Source: Panonychus citri
Taxonomy: Eukaryota; Arthropoda; Arachnida; Trombidiformes; Tetranychidae
Direction of reading: 5' to 3'
Assembly: GCF_014898815.1 (NCBI RefSeq)
Contig: NW_026515548.1
Span: 1,036,501 to 1,100,500, forward strand
DNA length: 64,000 nucleotides
Part shown: piece by piece, positions 1-12,584 of the stretch
Numbering within the stretch: position 1 is the stretch's first letter
Layout of the letters: each line of letters opens with the position of its first letter
Notes under the pieces: generated by a model
The model's database searches: none
What the model saw: only the letters and a program-made list of their open reading frames with translations
What the model was told of the DNA's origin: nothing
Position numbers and translations under genes: made by a program

Positions 1-362
1 CTCGATGTGTTCCAAAGGATAAAGCTATTAAAAAATTCGTAGTTAGAAATATTGTCGAAGCTGCTGCTGTTAGAGATATAACTGATGCTTCAGTTTATGA
101 GAGTAAGTGTCAATATTAAGCGTCAATATGCTCAATTTATTTTCCGTTATTCATGTTACATTCTCTCTCTCTTTTTTTTCCAGCTTATCCATTACCTAAA
201 TTGTATGCAAAGATTTACTACTGCGTTTCTTGTGCGATTCACTCTAAAATTGTTCGAAATCGATCCAAAGAAGACAGAAAAATAAGAACCCCACCACCTC
301 GATTCACTGGAGCCAAGCCACAAGTGCGAGAAGGTGGCGGAGCACCAAGAGCCGCCAAGTAA
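1..362 (+). CDS. RpS26: Ribosomal protein eS26, 3' part (two exons, 5' end off window)
   Basis: Component of the small (40S) ribosomal subunit, near the mRNA exit channel. Exons 1-102 and 184-362 join across an 81-base GTAAGT...CAG intron (phase 1). The reading begins inside the conserved CVPKDKAIKKFV segment and runs through NIVEAAAVRDI, then LPKLYAKIYYCVSCAIHSK and RTPPPRF, which are hallmark eS26 motifs with two of the zinc-ligand cysteines (CVSC). The tail is basic and Gly/Ala/Pro-rich, as usual in the family. The N-terminal third and the promoter lie before base 1. The gene converges on an eIF3L fragment that starts about 70 bases beyond its stop. Identification is firm; only the upstream exon structure is unknown. 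Confidence 0.97.
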
Positions 363-417
363 ATTTTGCTAATTATCACAATCGTTTTGAGACGAATGTA
401 ACTTCAATCATATAGCG

Positions 418-423
418 ATTAAA
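418..423 (+). promoter_or_regulatory. Putative poly(A) signal of eS26
   Basis: ATTAAA lies 56 bases after the eS26 stop codon, a common variant of AATAAA at a sensible distance for a short ribosomal-protein 3'UTR. Confidence 0.5.
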
Positions 424-432
424 TTTGAATTG

Positions 433-917
433 TTATTTCAATTTGAAAAATACTCTTAAAGTGTCTAGGAAAGCGGCCAATTTTGCCATAGGCATCGTGG
501 TGTAAAGCTTAAGGTAACTTCTTATAATCAAAGTTTGAATTTGTTGAGAAATTTCATCCATGAATACACGAAGTTGCTGATTCCATGGGTCAATTCGAAC
601 TGGAGTCTCACCTGATATATCAGGTTCTACAATTGTAACAACAGGAGATAAGAATTTAGGACAAGCGAATCTAAATGCAGCCTCGAACTCTTTCAAATCA
701 GCTCGTTGCATTTTACTCATCGAATCACCAAATTTCTCTTGTAATACTGACAGAATACTTTCATCAATTCGCTGTGGATGTAGAACAAGACAAATATTGA
801 GCGATTGATATTGTCGATAAATTTTCACAACAGAATTTAATAGTTACCTAAATTATTGATAAATTTGACCTCTTTTAAATACGATAAAATATTACAAAAG
901 GTTCGAATAGTTTTCAT
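433..917 (-). pseudogene. eIF3L (eIF3 subunit l) fragment, truncated and frameshifted
   Basis: Two reading-frame pieces match consecutive parts of eIF3L, a non-core subunit of the eIF3 translation initiation complex. The upstream piece (about 917-860) reads KTIRTFCNILSYLKEVK, like the RVFANILLYIQRTK region of animal eIF3L. The downstream piece (about 828-450) carries CLVLHPQRIDESI, CPKFLSPVV, FMDEISQQIQ and SYLKLYTTMPMAKLAAFLD. Between them is an in-frame TAA and a net frame change over 38 bases, too short for an intron. Directly after AAFLD the similarity ends at a short unrelated tail and stop, whereas the family continues for about 80 more residues. The 5' break at about 917 coincides with the start of the duplicated TPST block. 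I read it as a pseudogene fragment; a functional copy should exist elsewhere. Confidence 0.82.
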
Positions 918-2354
918 CCCCCCAGATGAAGAGTGGGAGACAAGGTAGAGTATGAAGAGTTTACTGAATAATTTGTCATGAAAATTTTTCACTTTTCCTA
1001 AATTTCGGCATTGGTACAAAATGACCTTTAGTTGAGCGGCAATGAGTCGATTACAAGCTTGTGCTCGATTCAGTGAAAACAAATTTAATGAGAATCTCTT
1101 ACATGGATAAATTGATCATCATCACCATCCACAGTTAACCTTCATCTTTTCCTTCTCATCTTCATCCTTTTGAATAACAAAAAGCATCTCAACTTTTTGA
1201 TTTGTTTGATTATCATTTTTGTGAAATTTTCTGTTGTTTTTTGTTCCCAATTCAGTCTTGAGAGTCAGAATGAGAATATCATCATTTACATAAATATTTC
1301 ATGATATGTAGGAGGAATTGGGAGAGACTGATGAAGATGAAGATGAAGATGAAGACATGGGTCAGTTTGCAGATGAACAAGTGGGCAACATGCAAGGTAA
1401 CATGATAATATATTAAAAGTTAATCTGAATGACATAACAAAATAAGAGGAACAACAAACCAGGTAATTCATGAGTCAACATGATGAAAGAAAATGCATCA
1501 GATGAATAAAGAAGAAGATGAATTTTCCTTTGTTCGCACCCTGTAAATGTTGTTCAAACTATTGATGGTTCTGTAGATGATTTGAATCATCATCATTTTC
1601 ATCAATGGGAATCAAGATATTCACATGAATATATAATTTGTGTCAGGTGAGCCCATTAATATGAATGTAGATCATATGAAATTGAACAGGTGATATAAGA
1701 GCATCATCATCATTTTCCTATTCAGCTCATTTTGGTGATGATCAGCAAAATGATGAACTAAATGTTGATTTTTTTTCTTTGAATAATTGTGATATGTTGT
1801 AGATATCTGGAGGTTTATCCAAGACCAGGAACTTTTTAGTTATACTTTTTTTTGATTTCTCTTTACTTTGGTTTTGAAATTCGCAATTGTTTGTGTTAAG
1901 GCCAACAAAATCATTCGACAGTCAGCAAATTAAATCAATCATCAGTTAATTGAAACACTTATTCTCTCTCTTTTATCCTCATAACTTTATCAATATTTAG
2001 CAGCAAATTAATCGTTTCGATGATGAGAGAGTAAAATTAATCATTATTTTCTTCATTCATATGATGTGATAAAATAGTTCTCTGGTCTTTAGATTAAAGC
2101 TCAAAATCCTATTCTATCTTTTGTTAGCTACTCTCAACTGAGAATATTATTAACATCATCTTATCATCATTTTCTCTTCATCCTCTACTTCTCATCATCT
2201 TTGTATACCAAATGGATTGTATAATAGAATATAAATTTTCAAATATTGATCTCGATTTTGCTTCTTTCATCTCGTTTCTTTCATCACCAGCATTTTGATT
2301 CCTTGATATTATTGTTTCTTTGGACAATATTAACTTGATTCTCTTAATTCATTG

Positions 2355-3662
2355 CTAACTATTCTGAGAAGATGATTGTTCCTTTGTTAATCGATAGCCG
2401 ATACTTTGACCAATTTCATTGTCCGAGTCTTCCCTTGATAAACCTTTAGATGAACCTCTCTGTTTAATTAGATCACTTTGGATGGATTGACGAACTTTCA
2501 ATAATTCTTTCTCTTTCTCTTCCCATTCCTTACGATTCTGGGAAAGATCTTTCATTTTATTAACTACAAAGGCATCGGGTTTACCATAATCCGGTGGATT
2601 AGCTGAGGGATCATAACCAAGAACCGATAACATTGGAGCGATTGAGCCCATGTCCCGAACCACATCTTCGGGCATATGACCGACCCATTTACTTAGAGCT
2701 TCAACATTGATCGGTTTGATTACTTGATCTGTTGATCTTTCCAATTTGGAAAGTGATATTCCACCAGGTTTATTGATTAATTTCTCATGGTTAAGGACAG
2801 AATCATTCCAAGGCACATCAAGAAATTGAAGAATCTTTCTCAACCATAATTCTGGTTGTAACACCATTTGCTCGTAATAAACGGGCAAACAATAAGATGG
2901 TCCTAAAGTTTCACACTGATTATGCATCGCTTGCATTGCACTATTCCACTTTTTCATACATTGACGATAGTCGGTCAGGTCGAATCCCGAAATGGTGACC
3001 TTTCGAGTGATGATCGAATGGACAACTGCACGTCCATCGCGAATCATGAAGATAAACTTTGAATTGGGGAACAGTTTCTTAAGGTAAACCGCCGATCGCA
3101 GAGTAAACGGATCTTTATTACACAGCCTTTGAGCGGGTGGCCCATGTTTACCGACAATCTCCAGGATAAAGGCTGAAATTGCACTGTCCAAGACTTCGGG
3201 GGTAATACCTGCTTCTTGTAGTCGACGCGACTCAAAGGGTGACTTCATCCATTGAGCTCGAATACCAAGTAGACGAGGTATTACCCGAGTCTCTTCCCCA
3301 CACCTGACGTCCGGATGAGCGTCCAAGATGACGCGAAGCAAAGTTGTACCCGAACGGGGCATTCCCCCGATGAATATGAGTGGAATCGCCCGGTTGATTG
3401 GCGTCACTGTCAAGTCACTGGACGAGGCTGAAGAATCTGATATGAGCGATGAGTAGAGTTTACCTGATGATGACCATGAAAGTGGATCACCACCGGAAGA
3501 AGGTTGTTGCACTTGTGATTGGAGAGCATTTTGTTTACTTAAATTAAGGGAACTTGTTGACACTAAGCAAGTTGGAACATTGTATTGGTACATAAATCCA
3601 ATGAGAAAAACAGAAATCAACAAGAGAAAAATAAATTTCCTGGTTGATCGCAGAGAATTCAT
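2355..3662 (-). CDS. Tpst: Protein-tyrosine sulfotransferase (TPST), left copy
   Basis: Golgi type II membrane enzyme that transfers sulfate from PAPS to tyrosines of secretory proteins. The 435-residue single-exon ORF starts with a short basic cytosolic stretch (MNSLRSTRK) and a hydrophobic signal anchor (about residues 10-25), then a Ser-rich stem. The catalytic domain (about residue 90 on) has the 5'-phosphosulfate loop IFIGGMPRSGTTLLRVILDA, the acidic catalytic motif CGEETR, and the 3'-phosphate motif FMIRDGRAVVHSII. Length is slightly above vertebrate TPSTs, due to a charged C-terminal tail (EWEEKEKELLKVRQ). It is nearly identical to the copy at 14518-15825, differing at the last residues (SSSQNS here) and at one silent site I noticed. 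The first in-frame ATG fits the signal anchor. Confidence 0.96.
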   Translation of the reverse strand: MNSLRSTRKFIFLLLISVFLIGFMYQYNVPTCLVSTSSLNLSKQNALQSQVQQPSSGGDPLSWSSSGKLYSSLISDSSASSSDLTVTPINRAIPLIFIGGMPRSGTTLLRVILDAHPDVRCGEETRVIPRLLGIRAQWMKSPFESRRLQEAGITPEVLDSAISAFILEIVGKHGPPAQRLCNKDPFTLRSAVYLKKLFPNSKFIFMIRDGRAVVHSIITRKVTISGFDLTDYRQCMKKWNSAMQAMHNQCETLGPSYCLPVYYEQMVLQPELWLRKILQFLDVPWNDSVLNHEKLINKPGGISLSKLERSTDQVIKPINVEALSKWVGHMPEDVVRDMGSIAPMLSVLGYDPSANPPDYGKPDAFVVNKMKDLSQNRKEWEEKEKELLKVRQSIQSDLIKQRGSSKGLSREDSDNEIGQSIGYRLTKEQSSSQNS

Positions 3663-3669
3663 TTCTTTA

Positions 3670-3946
3670 CTGGGATGTAAGGATGCTTTCGATCTTCAGA
3701 ATTATCGATTATTATCGATGATCGAACAAAATTTCGATGCCAATGATGGAAAGTCAAAAATGGATTTTTCTTCTCTTTCTTTTTAAATCGTAACTTCCCC
3801 TCCTAATAAAAAATTCTTTCCTCTTTTCTCTTATTCATTCTTTTCAACTGTCTTTCTCTCTTTCGACAAAATATCCATGACAATCGATTCTGAGAAAAAT
3901 TGCGTCTCAATCGATTATTCGAAAATTTGATAATCGCACATCCCAG
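3670..3946. mobile_element. MITE-like segment with short inverted ends, upstream of left TPST
   Basis: A stretch of about 275 bases is present only in the left TPST copy, just 5' of the start codon. It is bounded by CTGGGATGT (3670-3678) and its exact reverse complement ACATCCCAG (3938-3946). At the matching place the right copy has only tgggatg followed by a short remnant resembling the far end. This could be a small non-autonomous element, or an intron or spacer deleted from the right copy. No target-site duplication is clear. Confidence 0.35.
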
Positions 3947-4159
3947 AAGGATAACAACATCGCAGGTACAGAATTCCAGTTCTAACTCTCCTTTATTATT
4001 TTCTCACTTCGTTTTCTCTCTCACTCTCTTTCATACAGTTCTTTCTCACTTTCATCACTGAAATAAAAAGTAAACGTATTTGTTATGATCGACTTTAATT
4101 ATTTGCCTTCGATCAAAGTTCTGATTCAATCGATGGTCAGTTCGTGGTTATCGGTCACA

Positions 4160-7100
4160 ATATTGTGAATATATTTATCTTGTTCTCTTAGCATTTCATT
4201 GAGATGTTGGAGAAAATTAATATTACATTGAGCGAAAAATATAATTCAATTATATCAATATGAATATTTTATGATTAATTTAGTTTCATTTTTGTAATTA
4301 ATTGACTAAATAGTGTTAATTTGATTAAATGAAATGTTGCTCATCATTATCATCAGAGCAATAATGGCTGAAAATAATAATAATGATAGGAAATGAATTG
4401 AGTAAAATGATGTTCATGATGAGATTGAAAATGAGGATGATGAGGATGATGAGGGTTAGATGATGATAAAGGATTGGGAGTCTCAATGATCACATTGTGA
4501 ACATTGATAATCTGTTATTTTATCTTCTTCATCATCTTTGTGGTGTATCCAAGGTATTGATGATGATAATGATGATGATGATGGTGAATCTAGATGATAA
4601 TAATGATTATTATTTTTCCCTTGTTATCTTTTTGCTCTTAGTTATCAATCATCAAATTAAATACCCTACAATCAAATGATATTAATGAAATAAAAGACAA
4701 TCTAATCACTTTAATCAAAGCTGATGAATTATGGTTGGAAAGTGCAGATTTATTGGTCAGGGGACACCAATGAATAGTTCATGATTCAGAGAGAGAGAAG
4801 AGATAAAACAAAAAAATTCTGTAATATTTTTTTCCTCTCCTGGGAAAAGTTCCGCAAGTGTAATTCATTAATAGTCATGATAATGGTAAGATTGGAATTG
4901 AGAATCACCAAGAATGATGATGATGATTAACATAATGATTATTTTCTGCTCTCCTCCAGCAATTAATATACAATTTCCACACCCAAGGCTTATACTTTCC
5001 ATCATGAAAATGTGAATTTTCACCATGAACATTAAAATAGGACGAAGTTCACTTGGTGAAACTGTTTTTTCACTTTCATTTTCATCATCTACCATTGAGG
5101 AAGTTTTCATTTCATGGTGATCATCATGCTAACAAAATCATGATGATTCATTAACATGGAAACCTTTTCCTCGGAAAACATTTCAAATCAATCTATCAGA
5201 ATTAATCTTAATCAGTTTACGATTCAATGATTACTCAGCCAGAGTGATGATCATTTCGTATCATCATCCATCCCCTGATTTCCAGTAACCTGAGCAACAA
5301 ATTCATAAGACATAATATTTTATTATTATTACATGAGTTTGTATTTCATGATAGAAACCATGATGAAGATGAATTAATATCTTATTATTCAGAAAATCAA
5401 TCTTTTTGTTGTGTTTTTTGTTTGTTTGTTTGTTTGTACCTTGATTGTTGTATGTTCAACATTGATTAGGAGGTTGATTAATGTTCAAATTATGTTGATT
5501 GTTGGTAATTCATTTGCAATGATAATTTTATGTATCGGGTTAAAGTGACAATCAACCATAATATTGATATCGTGATGATGATGATCATCATCTTCTCCAT
5601 CAAATTAATCTCATCACCTTTTCAGTGATAGCAAACCGGAAGATATTGTTGATACAATCAAATGGTTTTGGTAATCAACTCCATACACTTGAATAAATAT
5701 TTCATATATATGAAATAATAAAAAGTTCAGAGAGCAAAATGAATCCTGAATCATATTACATGGGAAAAGGATGAGATAAAATTACAGAGAAAATTAGATG
5801 TTGATGATGATGATGATGCTGGTGGAAAAAGTGTAACATTGATGTTATGATGATCTGGTAAAAGAAACTTTCACCGAGTTCAACTGAGACTGTGGGTTGG
5901 GATTGAAAGATTGAAGAAGAATCTCATTTCCGTTTCCGTTTTTTTCGAACCAACCAAGGTTCTGATAAGAGGAATTTTGGTTTCTCATCATTATCATCAT
6001 TCTGATGATCATCTTTCCTTGCGCATCCTTTGAATAAAAGGGTATTAATTTGATGATACAGAAAAAAATCTGAATCCACCAGGAAGAAGATGCAAGGAAA
6101 AGATAAAGGGTAAGAGAGAGAGAGAGAGAGAGAAAGAGAAAGTAAAAGTAAAAGGATGAGGATGATAAATATAATGAAAGAAGATTAAGTTCACCTTATC
6201 GATAGCGAAATTGGTTGTAATGTAAATTAGGAATTAATCACATCATCAATATGCAGAAGCGTAAAATTAAATTTAACAGATTACGGAGAAACTGTGTTAT
6301 CATGTATTAGACAGTTTTCACTCCCACTCTCCGATATTATATCTCATGTAAGTTTATCTGCTCTTTCCTTTTCCTCTTCCCTTTTCATCATCAATTCTTC
6401 ATCTTCACTCACTCAGCATCTCTCTCTCTCTCTCTTTAATGAATAAGTTTATTAGTGTAGATGCTCAAAACTAATCAATATAAGGAGCAAGGACAAACTC
6501 TAAAAAGGGATGAGGAAGATGAAGATACTCTGAGGATCTTAGATGGAGAGATGGAGAGTAAAGAAAAGGGTGACATTGAACATAATTGATCAAGATTGGT
6601 TTCAACTGATTTAACAGATTCTCCTTTTCTCAGCAATCATGCAATTTAACTAAGGATGAAAAGAACCAGAGAGAAAATGTTGATGATGAGGGAAAGAAAT
6701 TGAAGAGCATCAGAATTGGAATTGCAATTGGAATAAGATGAAATGAAAGAGACCATGTTGATCCCTATAATTAAAGTTGTGGAATAAAATGAAAGGCTGA
6801 TTGTTAATTGCAATTGCTAATTCTTTGGATGAATAAATGTTCATGTGTTTGTGTATATTACATGAGAATTAGGAAGAAGATGAAGAAAATATCAACAAAA
6901 GAGAAGAAAAAAAAAATGTGATAAATTTTTCCACAAGAATAAAAGTTCAATGGAAAGGGTTCCAAGGGGATTTTGTGATTCGAGTTGACAGGAATCGTGA
7001 TAGAATCGAGAAGATGATGAAGATGGAGATGAAGATGAGAAAAGATAGAAATTCTTTCATCGTCTTACCCAATATTCAGTTTACATTTCAGGAATATCTT

Positions 7101-10100
7101 CATGAGAGTTTGTATATGTTGGGATAAGAAGGAGAGGAAAAAGCAATGAGACAATTTAACAACGTTAATCAACAATCGTTATTAGTATTTATTGTTATCA
7201 TAAATTGTTGGTGATTAACGATTACATTTGTTTTCTTTATTGACTATTAATTTGAAGTATTGTTGTTTGTTTCCTTTGGTAATCATTGTGTGTAATTTGA
7301 TTGATATCTTTAGATTATGATGATGATAATGATGTTGATCTGGTTTAATCAATGTTTCAAAACGGAAGCATGAGCAGAGATAATGATGATAATAATAATA
7401 ATAATGATGATGAATAGGAATGGATTGAAAAACAATCAGAAATAATCATGAGGATGAAAATTGATTCTAATAAAATGAAATGAGCCGATGGGAAACTGAA
7501 TCAAGGGGATAATCCACCACCATGATGATGATAATGATGATAATGATGATTATGGTCAAGCAAATAACTTATGAGGAGAAAAACTAAACGACATCATAAT
7601 TAGCATCATCTATGGTCATTCTTAGTTGTTTTCGTTTGGTCAACTTTGATTCTGATTCTATTACTCCAAATATACACGGAAAAACATCATCATGGTTGTC
7701 AGGAATTTTGTATCACAATCATCAGAACTTTCCCCTGTTCCATTCATTTTTTTGTATCATTATTCTCAGCATTATGTAGCAAAAGGTTTTCTCAACAAAA
7801 GAGGGAATTATATTATCTCTCCATCATCATGGTAATAAAAATATCGGTGAACAAAAAAGTTTCATCAGAATTGGCAGCAGAATAGAAAATCAAAATAATA
7901 ATAATAATAACGCTTCTTGTTAGATGATAATCAACAATAATAGATAAATAATCTCAACTGAGATTGCAGAATCGATTGAATAATCATCAACACCATCGCC
8001 ATCACCATCATCATGAGGATCTGAATGGTGATCAGTATCATTATCGATGTAGTTTCCATTCATCTCATTATCTCATTTAAATGAAGACAGAGAAAAAAAA
8101 GTTCTAAAGACAAAAGAAAAGAAAAGATAAATTGTATCACAATCGACTTATAATATTATAACTTGTTAGAATTTTCATCCTGCAATTGTTATCATTATCA
8201 TCATGATCATTATTATGATCACTGTTATTGTTATTATCGTGAATCTGAGGCTGAAATTGACAGAATTTATATCCAGCATCTTATGAGAATGTTGTAAATA
8301 GTTGAGACAAATAGAGAAATTTAGACACATTGAGAAATCCACAGATATATCAAGTAATCGATAAAATGTGTCCATAGAAAAGGAGAAAGGAAAAAATGAA
8401 GAAAACAGGATGAAATGAACAGAATTCAGCTCAGAATTTGTTCAATGTTTTTTTTACCATCTTCATCTCTCTTCTCACTATCATGAAGATGATGAAGTAA
8501 AAGAAAAACAGAAGAAGCAACTTTTTCTTGGATATATTGAGCTCTTTAATGTGGGAGGAAACAGCAGCTAAGAAAAAGAAAAGTAGATTCATGTTCATCT
8601 ACAGGGAATGATAGTAACTCGGAATTCATTTTCCTTATATTCATGATAATATCTTTTTCATCTGATGGAAAAGAAGAAGAAGAAAAATCTTCAACAGTAT
8701 AAGAGATGAATAGCAACAGACTTTATATATTAATATATGAATTCTGATGAAGAAAAAGACAAAACTCAGGAAAAAAAACTCAGGCCATGCGACACTTTCT
8801 TTGTCATGATAAAAAAAAATGATCAAGAATGGAAAAGATTTGTAACTTTGTTGTAATTCTGACAAGCAAATTGTTGATATAATTGTTCATTCATTGATTT
8901 AATGAGGTCTCCCTTTCGTTTGGACACAATTGGTATTATTGTTTTGATTAACTCGATTGGACAACAATTGACAATCGGTGTCACTTGATTAGAGATTTAA
9001 GTTTTCATGAGAAGCCACCAAAGATAAATATTAATAATATCTCATCATCAGAATAACCTCAAGGTTTAAGGAGATGAAGTTGATTCTCATTTTTGTTTAT
9101 CCTCTCCCTTGATAGTTTTTTTCTCTTCCTTCTAGATCATGATAATGATGATACTGCTTTAGATGATGGATAATGTTGTCATCTAGATGTCAGAGATTCA
9201 CAATTCTAATAGAGTAAACTGAATATAAAATGATGGATTGCATCTTGTTTCCGTTTCCCTTTTTGACATGGAAACTAAAAAAATCTGTACACCAACAATC
9301 AATGGTAAGACAATAATATTATAAACTGATAATATTGATGATCATTTGAGAGAGAGAGATGAGGATGAGGATGATAAGTATCTAATTACATTTTCAGTAG
9401 CAATTTTAACATGGATGATGATGGATATGAAATAACATTGATTTCAGCTCAAGATTAAATGTAAGGCTTTAGATTTACCGTTATTATTAATCATCATTTA
9501 TATTAATAGTAAATTCTGGTAATTGAATCTTACTTTTATGATTAACTATTAACTAAATGATAACCAACCATTTATATTGGTTATCTTTGTTCAAAATCAA
9601 CTTTCAATTGGATGGTTAAAGTTATACTTGATTAATTTATAATTGTTGTCATAATTTATATATTTCATTGATAACTTATCGTTAGTTATTGTATTGATGA
9701 TTGTGATTAGTTGATTAGAGGTGATTAGCTAAAGGTTAGAGGCTGATTATCATCTGAAATTCATTGTGAATATCAATTGATTAGTGAAAAAAAAGTTACT
9801 GTTAAATGATTATGGTGATATGATGTATTTGGATATATTGTTTTAATTGTTGTAATTTAGTTAACTTTAATCATCATTGATGATTGTGATCTGTAAATCA
9901 ATCAACTGATTCATTTGAACGGTTGATTGAGATTAGTTGTTTACGTTTAATTGTTTCCAGTAATTAGTCAACCTCATGAGGATCGTTGAAAAAGCAAGAA
10001 TTGATCAAGAAAATGAAAAAAGTACCGTAAAAGACAATCAATTAGTAAATTAGTAGCTGGCAATTAATTGTTACGTTGAACCGGATTAAAGTTTGATCAG

Positions 10101-12360
10101 GAAAAAACAAGAAAAAGGATTAACCAAATGGACGGAAACGATAATTAAGTGACAATTAACTTGATTGCCAAGTAAAAGTGACAATTGATACAAAGTATTT
10201 GAAAAATCACCTTGATCATGTATCTCAATAGTTTCACAATCGGTATCTTATTTTTCAATAGCATCTTATTGTTTCCGGTGATAATAACTATCCTCATCTT
10301 AACACTTATCATCCTTGATCCTGTGATCCATATTGAAAGAGGGAGAGAGAGATTATCAGGATTAAAATACTTGAAGATGAAAACTTAAAGTGAGATAATC
10401 TCAAGAATTGACTCTCTAGACGAAAAAAGTTGCAATGAAAACGATATTTTTTTCCTAGAAAAGATGAAGAAAAAACTAGGACATGGATAAAGATGGAAGA
10501 TGAAAAAAATAGATCAATGATGAGGAAGATAAAGAAAAGGAAAACTGATTGAAAGTTAACTGATTCTCTATCGATTGAGAGTCACCATGAGTTATAATGG
10601 TTTCGAATACGAAAGTAAAATAATGGTTAGAACAAGAAAACCTCAGGTAAAATCGAGAAGAAAAAGGAAAAGGAAGAAGATGATGATGATGATGATGAGG
10701 AAAGAAAGAGAAAACCAAAGGAAATCATCATGATGAGAAAGAAAAACCATTTTTTGTGTCAAATGATATCATCCTCATCCTCATCTTCCTCATCATCGCC
10801 AATCCATATCAAAATACTTTCTCTCTTGTTATCAAAGCAACTTTTTGTTTACTCATCATCTTATAATAAGAATCATCATCATCATCATCATCAAGGAAGA
10901 TAAAAATGATGAGAAAAAGAAATGAGAAAAAAGCTGAAAGAGGAACCTGAAAAAGCCCATTGAGAAAACGATGAAAATGATTAAGAATCGAGGAAATTAG
11001 TTGATAACAATTTATCAACATTGATGCAATTACTTTAGAATCAACAAAGAAGAAAAAAAAATCTAATAACATCATCAACATGATAAGTTATTTGAAGAGC
11101 TCACAACAATTAGAGTTGATTGTTAATGATTAATAGTTAATTACGTTGATAATATTAGTTTAAATATTTTTTGTTCTTGTTTCAAGTTTTTGTAATTTAA
11201 ACTCATCAAGAAACAATTAACTGTTAATTGTTATCATACGGATTATTTTTCCTTCATTATCTTGACTTTGTGGTTATCATATTAACTTTTTCTTGTTTCA
11301 TTTTCATCACAATTTATAATTTAAATGATTAATTTAATTGTTTGACAGGAATCAACGTCAAGGTTATCATGGTCTTATTGTTTTCAAACAATTAACTTGA
11401 ATCTCATTACAACCCATGTAATTTGTTATTAGTTAACGTTTCCTTTTTCAATATAAGGAAAGGTAATCATTTATTTAGTTAATTGTAATTAAATTTGATT
11501 CAATGAGTTGATGAAAAAAAAAGACAACAAAAGTTTCAAAAATTATTTGAATGAATTTTTTTTTAATTCTTGCAAAAAAAGCGCGAATTTTGAAATAATT
11601 GTTTTAATAACTTTTTTTAGTTTTCTTTTTATAAATAATATATAATAGTGATAATAATTAATACTTAGACTTTTATGATTGACAATTGGGTGGGAAGAGG
11701 ATGAGTAGGGTGGAAAATGACAATGAATAGTTTACATCATGGTGGATGATGAATTTTGATTGGTAATCAAATTTACAATTTACAACAACAGAGACAAAAT
11801 TGATAATCATCAAGATTATGGTGAGAAAGACAAAGTCATATCATCATCATTATCTTCAATGTGACATGGGTTCATTGAGGATTTAAGCCATGGATTAAAG
11901 GGAGAGAGAGTGAGAGAGAGAGAAGAGATAATTTTCTTTTCAAGCTTGACTTTTGTGCTGCTTTTTAAAAGGTGGGTTGTTGAGTTTTTTGGGTGTGGTG
12001 GTCATTCAGAGTGAAGTTGGTTGGTTGACATGTTTTGATTGTGATATTTTGATGGAACAAAACAAAACAAGAAAAGGTTTTTTTTTCTCTATTGAGAAAC
12101 ATTATCGATTCGGTCTACAGAATTATTTGTAACATTTTTATTCTAATGGGTAATTAAGGGTAATTACAAATTCTAATACACCAACCCTGTAGTCGAGAGG
12201 ATGAAACAGATTAAATATCATGGATTATAATCAACTCACATTATCGACTTTATTTGTTTTCTTTTTTTGGTAGCGTTTTGTTTAAGGCTTTAGAACTTTT
12301 TTTGTTTTGTTTTCGCTTAATATTAACGATTAGTATCTCACAGTGAAGCTTTTTGTTTCT
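4160..12360. other. 8 kb gene-poor AT-rich spacer with simple repeats
   Basis: I find no supportable coding exon, tRNA or mobile element here. Open frames are short and built from GAT/ATC and GA/CT simple repeats. Notable simple repeats: (GA)n near 6114-6134, (TGTT)n near 5425-5445, and several (GAT)n runs (for example 4560-4580, 5800-5816, 10680-10695). Runs such as AAAAAAGTT and its complement recur throughout. Confidence 0.6.
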
Positions 12361-12384
12361 TTGATCTCTTCAGATGAAGAGTGG

Positions 12385-12387
<3 letters not shown>

Positions 12388-12424
<37 letters not shown>
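12388..12424. repeat. (GA)n microsatellite
   Basis: Near-perfect GA run followed by a GAT run; a further (GA)n lies near 12556-12583. Both expand the right TPST block relative to the left copy, which has only a few GA units at the equivalent place (about 925-935). Confidence 0.9.
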
Positions 12425-12427
<3 letters not shown>

Positions 12428-12553
12428 GATGATGATGCGGTGGGAAAGTGTGGATGATGAAAAATTAGATATAAAGATGAGAGATGGATGACAAAAGGTG
12501 AAGTGGTGTGATGATGATAAAGATTGAGATGGAAGATGAGAAATCAATGAGAT

Positions 12554-12584
<31 letters not shown>

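Larger units (their letters stand above)
920..4150. repeat. TPST segmental duplication, left copy
   Basis: This block matches 12370-16215 in the same orientation. Close matches include 1085-1200 with 12757-12870, 1255-1740 with 13265-13730, the whole coding region, and 3950-4145 with 15850-16210. Flanks differ by many indels: the right copy has a (GA)n expansion and about 370 extra bases near 12870-13240. Between 1120 and 2350 I see no exon, only AT-rich sequence and GAT/ATC repeats. Confidence 0.9.

Noticed and set aside
4160..12360. Repeated GAT/ATC clusters as a possible CRISPR-like or satellite array
   Set aside because: Units are irregular trinucleotide repeats without fixed spacers; the DNA is eukaryotic.
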